From NCBI RefSeq assembly GCF_024298905.1, contig NZ_CP101154.1:3622932-3686931 (forward strand): a stretch of DNA of 64,000 bases, in the 5' to 3' direction. The translations under genes and the position numbers were made by a program. Origin of the DNA: Natronomonas marina. Lineage in GTDB: Archaea; Halobacteriota; Halobacteria; Halobacteriales; Haloarculaceae. Positions 58,865-64,000 of the stretch are shown in pieces (position 1 is the stretch's first letter; each line of letters opens with the position of its first letter). Under the pieces are notes generated by a model. The model saw only the letters and a list, made by a program, of their open reading frames with translations, was not told where the DNA came from and ran no database searches.

Positions 58865-59929
58865 CTACCGGGCGTCGACGCCGCGCTCGCGGAACAGCCC
58901 GATGTAGTCGCCGGCGACGGCAGCGTGGTCGTAGGCCCGCATCGGTTCGGCGAGGTCGCGGTGCGGTATCGCCCAGGCGTCGACGAGGGCGTCGTCCAGC
59001 GCCTCCGATTCGGTGACGCGGATGCCGCGGTCGTGCCCCTCCAGCAGTTCGTGGGCGCTGGAGTCGGTCTGGTACTCGACGACGCCGACGCAGCCGGCCG
59101 AAAGCGCCCACAGCAGTTCCTCGGCGAACTGCTCGCGGCGCGCCGTCTGGACGAAGGCGTCGGCGGCCCGGTACGTCGCCACCCGCGCCTCGCGGTCGAG
59201 GTCGCCGACGAAGGCGACCCGGTCGGCGATGCCCAGCTCGGCGGCCTGGGTCTCGTAGTCGGCCCGCTCGGGACCGTCGCCGATCACGGTCGCCGACCAG
59301 TCCTCGCGGCGGCGAAGCTCCGCCAGGGCCAGCAGGAAGCTCCCGAGGTTGGCGTCGGCGTCCAGCCGGCGGGCGTAGACGGCCTCGGGACCGTCCCGCT
59401 CCCGCGGCGGCGTCGACTCCACGAGCGGGTAGTCGACGCTCTGGGGCACGACCGCCGTGTCGGCCGCCGGGACGCCGAGTTCGCGGACCCGGGTCCGCCC
59501 CAGTTCCGAGGGGGTGACGACGAGCGTCGGCGCGCGGGCCGCGAGCCGACGGCGACGGGGGTCGGCCGGTCCCGGTTCGTCGCCGAACCAGTCGCAGACC
59601 ACCGGCGCGCGGGCGAGGGCACCGCCGACGCTGGCGGCGACGGCCGCGCCGGGCGGCGACGGCGAGACGACGACGGCGTCCGGCCGGTCGCGGGCCAAAA
59701 GCGCCGGAATGCGGGCCAGGAAGGAGGTCCGGGCGGGGGCGACCGTCACCGCCTCGTAGACGACGCCCTCGCGCTCGATGCGACGCTCGTGGTCGTCCCA
59801 CCAGCCGGTGCAGTAGACGGTGACATCGTGGTCGCGGTCGGCGAACTCCCGGGCGAACCGTCGCAGCCGGACCGCGCCGTCCCGGTCGGCGTGCGGCGGC
59901 GGGTCCTCGATGACGACCGCGATTCGCAT
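58865..59929 (-). CDS. family 4 glycosyltransferase
   Basis: 354 residues, GT-B fold. N-terminal MRIAVVIEDPPPHADRDGAVRLRRF (acceptor side), then TLVVTPSELGRTRVRELGVP, a C-terminal donor site with VIGDGPERADYETQA and an E-x7-E-like REQFAEELLWALSAGCVGVVE. Transfers a sugar from a nucleotide donor; acceptor unknown. No glycosylation cluster around it. Confidence 0.82.
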   Translation of the reverse strand: MRIAVVIEDPPPHADRDGAVRLRRFAREFADRDHDVTVYCTGWWDDHERRIEREGVVYEAVTVAPARTSFLARIPALLARDRPDAVVVSPSPPGAAVAASVGGALARAPVVCDWFGDEPGPADPRRRRLAARAPTLVVTPSELGRTRVRELGVPAADTAVVPQSVDYPLVESTPPRERDGPEAVYARRLDADANLGSFLLALAELRRREDWSATVIGDGPERADYETQAAELGIADRVAFVGDLDREARVATYRAADAFVQTARREQFAEELLWALSAGCVGVVEYQTDSSAHELLEGHDRGIRVTESEALDDALVDAWAIPHRDLAEPMRAYDHAAVAGDYIGLFRERGVDAR

Positions 59930-60010
59930 GGGCGCCGGGACGAACCCGCGGTGGAAAAACACCGGGGACTCCGCGCCGCCGTCGGAACGTTCACGGCGGC
60001 CCCGCCCGCA

Positions 60011-60481
60011 GTGGCGGACGTGTTCACGACCGACGAGCTGGCGGGGATCGTCGACCTGTTCGGCGCGCTCCACCGGTCGGAACTGGAGACGGCGCTGTCG
60101 GAGCTGGCCTTCCGGCGGGGCGACGACCCCCCCGAGGGCGCCGTCGACGAGGCCCTCGAGGCGTTCGTCCTCGTCGCCTTCGAGGACGGGGGCGACGAGC
60201 CCCTGCTCGCGCCCGGCCCGGCGGCGTTCCCGACGCTGCCGGAGGGCGCCGAGGACCTCCCGCACATCCTCGACGTCGAGAAGCGGTCGGTCGACGAAGA
60301 GCGGGTCGGTCGCGCGGCCGAGGAACGGCTCCGTGCGGAGGCCGCCCGCGCCGTCGCCGACGGCGACGACGCCCGGGCCGCCGAACTGCTCGACGTGAGC
60401 TACGACCTCGAATCGTGGGCGCCGGTCGAGTTGGGGGCGCTGCGGGAGCGACTCGACGACGCCACCGATGGGACGAACTAA
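60011..60481 (+). CDS. conserved-looking soluble protein of unknown function
   Basis: 156 residues from a GTG at 60011 (a second GTG is at 60020). Helical: FTTDELAGIVDLFGALHRSELETALSELAFRRG, then a loop with FPTLPEGAEDLPHIL and a charged C-terminal helix with RAEAARAVADGDDARAAELLDVSYDLE. It could be a small haloarchaea-specific family; no function seen. Followed after 24 nt by the Nudix gene. Confidence 0.65.
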   Translation: MADVFTTDELAGIVDLFGALHRSELETALSELAFRRGDDPPEGAVDEALEAFVLVAFEDGGDEPLLAPGPAAFPTLPEGAEDLPHILDVEKRSVDEERVGRAAEERLRAEAARAVADGDDARAAELLDVSYDLESWAPVELGALRERLDDATDGTN

Positions 60482-60505
60482 GAGCGCCGGGGACCTACGT
60501 CGGGT

Positions 60506-61105
60506 ATGGACTGGCAGCGGGTGGCCGCCCACGAGCCGATCGAGGTGACCGACGAGGAGCGCGAGGCCGCCGTCCTCGCGCCGGTCGTCACCCGCGCCGA
60601 CGGCGAGTACCTGCTGTTCACGAAGCGCGCGGACCACCTCGGCGAACACCCCGGCCAGATGAGCTTCCCCGGGGGCGGCCGCGAGCCGAGCGACGAGGAC
60701 CTCGTCGCCACCGCCAAACGCGAGGGCCGCGAGGAGATCGGACTCCGGCCCGAGGAGGTCGACGTCGTCGGCCAACTCGACGACATCCGTACCATCACCA
60801 ACTACGCCGTCCGGCCGTTCGTCGCCAAAATCCCGGACCGGGAGTACACCCCCGACGAGCGCGAGGTCGCCGAAATAGCGGTCCTGTCGGTGGCGGCGCT
60901 GACCGACCTGGGCAACTACGAGTCCGAGCGCCGCGACCACCCCCACTACGGCGAGGTACGTATCCACTTCTTCCGGGTCGACGGCTACACCGTCTGGGGG
61001 GCGACCGGCCGCATGCTCGTGCAGTTGCTCGAGCTGGCGACCGACTGGGAGATGCCCGCCGAACCCGACCGCGTCGTCGACCCCGACGCCGACTTTCCCG
61101 TCTGA
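60506..61105 (+). CDS. Nudix hydrolase, CoA pyrophosphatase type
   Basis: 199 residues. LLFTKRADHLGEHPGQMSFPGGGRE followed by the Nudix box GGGREPSDEDLVATAKREGREEIGL; the LLTxRAxxLxxHxGQxxFPGG-like leader is the CoA diphosphatase (UPF0035) signature. Would split CoA or its derivatives to 3'-phosphoadenosine and phosphopantetheine. Confidence 0.86.
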   Translation: MDWQRVAAHEPIEVTDEEREAAVLAPVVTRADGEYLLFTKRADHLGEHPGQMSFPGGGREPSDEDLVATAKREGREEIGLRPEEVDVVGQLDDIRTITNYAVRPFVAKIPDREYTPDEREVAEIAVLSVAALTDLGNYESERRDHPHYGEVRIHFFRVDGYTVWGATGRMLVQLLELATDWEMPAEPDRVVDPDADFPV

Positions 61106-61144
61106 GCCGGAACGGTTTTGTTCCGGCTTCCCGCTCACCCGGAC

Positions 61145-61612
61145 GTGACCGCCGACTTCGACGACTTCGACCACGAATCACACATGCGGCGCGCCTTCGA
61201 GGAGGCCCGGGCCGCCACCGAGCGCGGCGACCGGCCGTTCGGGAGCGTCCTCGTCCGCGACGACGAGGTCGTCATGGCCGAATCGAACCGCGTCGTCACC
61301 GAGAACGACGTCCGGCGGCACCCGGAACTCCATCTCGCGTACCGCGCCTGCCGGGAGATGACCGCCGGGGAACGCGCCGAGACGGTCATGTACACCAGCA
61401 CGGAGCCGTGCCCGATGTGTGCCGGCGGGATCGTGCAGGCGGGCTTCGACCGCGTCGTCTACAGCGTCGGCGGCGACGAGATAGCCGAGTTCGTCGGGCA
61501 GGCGCCGGCGGTCCGCTCGGCCCGAATCCTCGACGGCGTCACCGAGGTCGTCGGGCCGGTGCTGAACGAGGAGGGGCGGGCGCTCCACGACGCGTTCGGC
61601 TGGGATCGCTAG
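61145..61612 (+). CDS. nucleoside/base deaminase (cytidine-deaminase superfamily)
   Basis: 155 residues. Zinc site: H59-P-E61 (usually HAE) and PCPMC with C89 and C92; E61 is the catalytic acid. RPFGSVLVRDDEVVMAESNRV and EPCPMCAGGIVQAGFDRVVYSV resemble guanine deaminase/TadA-like proteins. Likely deaminates a free base or nucleotide. GTG at 61145 is used because a gttttgttc element (61113-61120) is 27 nt upstream; the earlier TTG at 61118 falls inside that element. Confidence 0.8.
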   Translation: MTADFDDFDHESHMRRAFEEARAATERGDRPFGSVLVRDDEVVMAESNRVVTENDVRRHPELHLAYRACREMTAGERAETVMYTSTEPCPMCAGGIVQAGFDRVVYSVGGDEIAEFVGQAPAVRSARILDGVTEVVGPVLNEEGRALHDAFGWDR

Positions 61613-61627
61613 TCGACCCCGGCGCCG

Positions 61628-62068
61628 TCACTGCTCTCGGGCGTCGTAGCGTTCGACCAGCACGGCCAGCCACCACAGTTTCAGGCCGACCGAGGCGACC
61701 GTCCCGAGGGCGGCCCCGGCGGGTCGGCGCCGCCAGGCGGCGTACAGCGCGGCGAAAAAGCCCAGCGCGCCAGCCGCGTTGCAGACGTTCGGGTAGCCGA
61801 ACCCGACCGTGTGGTTGCCCTCCTCGTGAATCCACCACCGCTCGGCCAGCACCGCGCGGGTCATCCAGGCGTCCTCGTGGGCCGGCGGCGAGAAGAGAAA
61901 CGGGTTGACGACGGTCCACACCAGCGCCGCGGCGAGGAGGCGGACGTTCCGGCGGTAGACCGCGTACACCAGCACCGGCCCGGTCGGAACCCGCGACCAG
62001 CCGCTCTTCGGGTTGGCGTGGCGGCGCCACAGCGTCTCCTCTATCTCGTCGGCGGCGGGGACGTTCAT
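61628..62068 (-). CDS. small membrane protein of unknown function
   Basis: 146 residues. N-terminal soluble part (NVPAADEIEETLWRRHANPKSGWSRV), then four hydrophobic stretches (VYAVYRRNVRLLAAALVWTVV, AGALGFFAALYAAW, TVASVGLKLWWLAVLV among them) and the characteristic GFGYPNVCNAAG. It looks like a haloarchaeal membrane family; role unknown. Converges with the deaminase gene. Confidence 0.72.
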   Translation of the reverse strand: MNVPAADEIEETLWRRHANPKSGWSRVPTGPVLVYAVYRRNVRLLAAALVWTVVNPFLFSPPAHEDAWMTRAVLAERWWIHEEGNHTVGFGYPNVCNAAGALGFFAALYAAWRRRPAGAALGTVASVGLKLWWLAVLVERYDAREQ

Positions 62069-62144
62069 GCGTCGTCCATCGGCCCGGACGGGGATAATCG
62101 TACCTCCGGGTCCGGGGGAGACGCGAACCGGACGGGACGCCCGG

Positions 62145-63869
62145 TCAGTCGGCGCCCGGCGCGCGGCCGGCCTCGAAGAACCGCGAGAGGTCGGCGTCGA
62201 CGCCGTCGGCGACTTCCTCGACGGAGTCGTAGGGCCGGTCGACGAGGATGTTGCCGGCCCGCTGCTTGCCGACGCCGGGCAGCATCCGCAACTCGTCCAT
62301 CGAGGCAGCGTTGACGTCGAGCGGGTAGGGGACGCCCGACACCGACCGGAAGCCGTAGTCGGTGACGGCGACGTCGACCGTCCGGCCGAGTTCGCGCTCG
62401 CCCGGGATGCCGACGAGCAGGGCGTAGGTACCCAGTTGCCGGCCGAAGGTCCTGCCGTCCTGATGGTACTCGAGGTAGACGTTCGGCAGGACGGTCCCCG
62501 GCGGGGCGACCCGCTTCAGCATCGGGCGGTCGATCTCCTCGCGGACCTCCTCCTTGTAGCTCTTGAACAGTTGCTTGTGGTCGTTGGCCACCTCCGCACC
62601 GGTCTCGGCCATCTCGGTGCCCTCGAAGGCCATCACCTGCCGGATGTTGATGCGCCGGAGCATCAGCCCCTCGTCGTAGACGTCCTGCAGGAACCGCTTG
62701 TTGTGCTCGAAGGTCTCGCGGCGCTCGCCCTCCAGGCCGTGGACGAGGTTGATTCCGGGGAGGAGTTTCGGCAGGCGGTCGGCGTCCGGATCGACGCTCG
62801 GCCCGGTGTCCGGCTCCTCGCCGGGGCGCCAGCCGCCGGCCTCGTTGACCACGCGGACCGCCTCAAGACACTCCTCTGCGGTCACGAGCAGGTTGTTCTT
62901 CTCCTGGACGAGCGGGTCGGCCGACTCCAGGCCGAAGGCGGCGGTGTCGCCGGGCGTGTTGTGCTCGGCGATGATGCGAATCCCCTCCCGGGACTTCTCG
63001 GGGTACTCCGTGATGGTCACGGGGTTCATGTTGTCGAGGTGCAGCGTGCCGAGATTCGGGACGGCCTCGCGGATGCCGCCGTACAGTTCCCGGAGCGCGT
63101 CGGGGTTGGGCGCCTCGCCGTCGCCGCCGTACGCGAGGATGTCGGCCTGGCGGCCGAGCCGGAAGTGTCGGACGCCGTGGTCCGACAGGGCGTCGACCTC
63201 CGCCACGACGGCGTCGGGCGTCCGGAAGGCTGGGTCGCCGTACATCGGCTCCGTGCAGAACGAACACCGGTAGGGACAGCCCCGGGAGGTCTCCATCTCC
63301 GCGATGAGGTAGTCGGGGTGGTCGGGGTGCTGCTCGACGACGAAGGCGCCCTTCGCCGCCCAGCGGTCCAACTCGGCGTTGTCGCGGTAGCGGTCCTCGA
63401 ACCCCTCGAGGCCGCCGTGGACGAGGTCGTAGACCGCGGCCTCGACGTCCGCCAGCGCGAGGAAGTCGTAGTCGAGGTTCTGCCGCTCGGTCTCGGTGGC
63501 GCCCTCGTTGGACTCGCCGACGCCGAACCGGACGGGACCGCCCATCACGCTCGTTCCCTCGGCGGTCCAGGCCAGCTCGCGCACCTCGTCGGGTTCGGCG
63601 GGCGTGCCGCCGACGTAGTTGCCCGGGACGGTCATGCCGCCGACGTAGACGAACAGGTCGGCGTCGACGACGTCGCGTTTCTTGTGTCCGTCCTCGCGGA
63701 GTTCGTCGATGGTGTGGTAGGTGACCGACTCCCGGGGGACGCCGGCGTCGACGGCGGCCCCGGCGGCGAAGCGCGGGTACGTCGAGACGTAGGGCGGCAC
63801 GCCGAAGTGTGCCGGTTCGTCGACGTACCCGTCGACTATCGTGACCTCGATTTCCGCCGGGTCCTTCAT
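62145..63869 (-). CDS. radical SAM protein with C-terminal helix-hairpin-helix
   Basis: 574 residues. N-terminal Rossmann-like part (1 to about 150), the iron-sulfur site SRGCPYRCSFC with C198, C202 and C205, an SPASM-free radical SAM barrel, and a C-terminal HhH region (DELRMLPGVGKQRAGNILVDRPYDSVEEVADG, about 530-565). Archaeal radical SAM/HhH proteins of this kind are widespread, and the HhH suggests a nucleic-acid substrate. Reaction unknown. Confidence 0.85.
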   Translation of the reverse strand: MKDPAEIEVTIVDGYVDEPAHFGVPPYVSTYPRFAAGAAVDAGVPRESVTYHTIDELREDGHKKRDVVDADLFVYVGGMTVPGNYVGGTPAEPDEVRELAWTAEGTSVMGGPVRFGVGESNEGATETERQNLDYDFLALADVEAAVYDLVHGGLEGFEDRYRDNAELDRWAAKGAFVVEQHPDHPDYLIAEMETSRGCPYRCSFCTEPMYGDPAFRTPDAVVAEVDALSDHGVRHFRLGRQADILAYGGDGEAPNPDALRELYGGIREAVPNLGTLHLDNMNPVTITEYPEKSREGIRIIAEHNTPGDTAAFGLESADPLVQEKNNLLVTAEECLEAVRVVNEAGGWRPGEEPDTGPSVDPDADRLPKLLPGINLVHGLEGERRETFEHNKRFLQDVYDEGLMLRRINIRQVMAFEGTEMAETGAEVANDHKQLFKSYKEEVREEIDRPMLKRVAPPGTVLPNVYLEYHQDGRTFGRQLGTYALLVGIPGERELGRTVDVAVTDYGFRSVSGVPYPLDVNAASMDELRMLPGVGKQRAGNILVDRPYDSVEEVADGVDADLSRFFEAGRAPGAD

Positions 63870-63924
63870 GTTCGGGTGGTGGACGCCGAGGCGTAAAACC
63901 GACTCGGATGGACTCGCCCGACGC

Positions 63925-64000
63925 TCAGACGTAGATGCAGCCCTCGCGCTCGTCGTGCGGGGTCGTCGGCTCGAACCCTCGGTCGACGGCCCGGGCGGTC
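63925..64000 (-). CDS. C-terminal end of an unidentified gene, cut by the window edge
   Basis: Minus-strand frame ending at TGA 63927-63925 with TARAVDRGFEP, then TTPHDEREGCIYV. Too short to name. It stands 55 nt upstream of the radical SAM gene on the same strand. Confidence 0.5.
   Translation of the reverse strand, partial: TARAVDRGFEPTTPHDEREGCIYV

Noticed and set aside
63965-63985. tRNA T-arm-like GGTTCGA on the minus strand
   Set aside because: It lies in an open coding frame and no other tRNA arms surround it.

Overview
The window reads as chromosomal DNA of an extremely halophilic archaeon (class Halobacteria). It is very GC-rich and encodes acidic proteins. Tat-type signal peptides are common, including twin-arginine lipoproteins, and many genes have a TATA-like box about 27 nt before an ATG or GTG, as expected for leaderless mRNAs. 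It also carries a bacteriorhodopsin locus and the archaeal aIF2-alpha/Nop10/L44e/S27e cluster. I see no rRNA, tRNA, CRISPR array or intact insertion sequence.

Layout. 1-8.5 kb: a phosphate-scavenging island, with three secreted phosphatases on the minus strand facing pstS-pstC-pstA; pstB and phoU are not here. 8.6-11.1 kb: a small membrane protein and a secreted beta-propeller protein. 11.2-16 kb: a bacteriorhodopsin locus with bat (LOV, GAF and HTH), blh, crtY, an unlisted 48-codon ORF, and bop. 16-16.6 kb: a YjjX-type NTPase. 16.6-27.7 kb: a branched-chain-type ABC transporter, two alpha/beta hydrolases, an HTH_10 regulator, an acyl-CoA synthetase and a 3-hydroxybutyrate-dehydrogenase-like SDR. 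Four of its promoters share a 16-bp dyad. 27.7-33.4 kb: a redoxin, a MutS-like ATPase and a metal (Zn/Mn) ABC transporter with overlapping operator palindromes. 33.5-36.7 kb: J-domain, PAC2, nop10, aif2a, rps27e, rpl44e. 36.8-41.5 kb: membrane, small and lipoproteins, a cold-shock protein and an aminotransferase. 41.5-45 kb: an array of perfect hairpins, then divergent purNH and purB. 45-51.8 kb: lysA, dapD, dapB and dapA scattered among regulators and small membrane genes. 52-64 kb: acyl-CoA dehydrogenase, HtpX-like protease, folCP fusion, long-chain acyl-CoA ligase, glycosyltransferase, Nudix, deaminase, radical SAM and a cut-off gene.

How the genes fit together. The bop locus encodes the opsin, the enzymes that make beta-carotene and cleave it to retinal, and a regulator whose PAS domain carries every hallmark residue of a blue-light LOV photoreceptor. 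A Bat-type upstream activating site lies before bop. The opsin lacks the cytoplasmic proton donor.

The best candidate for an undescribed system is the 16.6-27.7 kb cluster. A near-palindrome, consensus GGTTCRCATRTCAACC, occurs four times, and each time its gene-proximal edge is exactly 37 nt from an ATG. Two of those ATGs start the transporter binding protein and the SDR directly. The other two start 28-codon ORFs that end on the start codon of the next enzyme. This looks like one regulon for uptake and oxidation of a hydroxy acid or ester, controlled through leaderless promoters and, in part, coupled leader ORFs.
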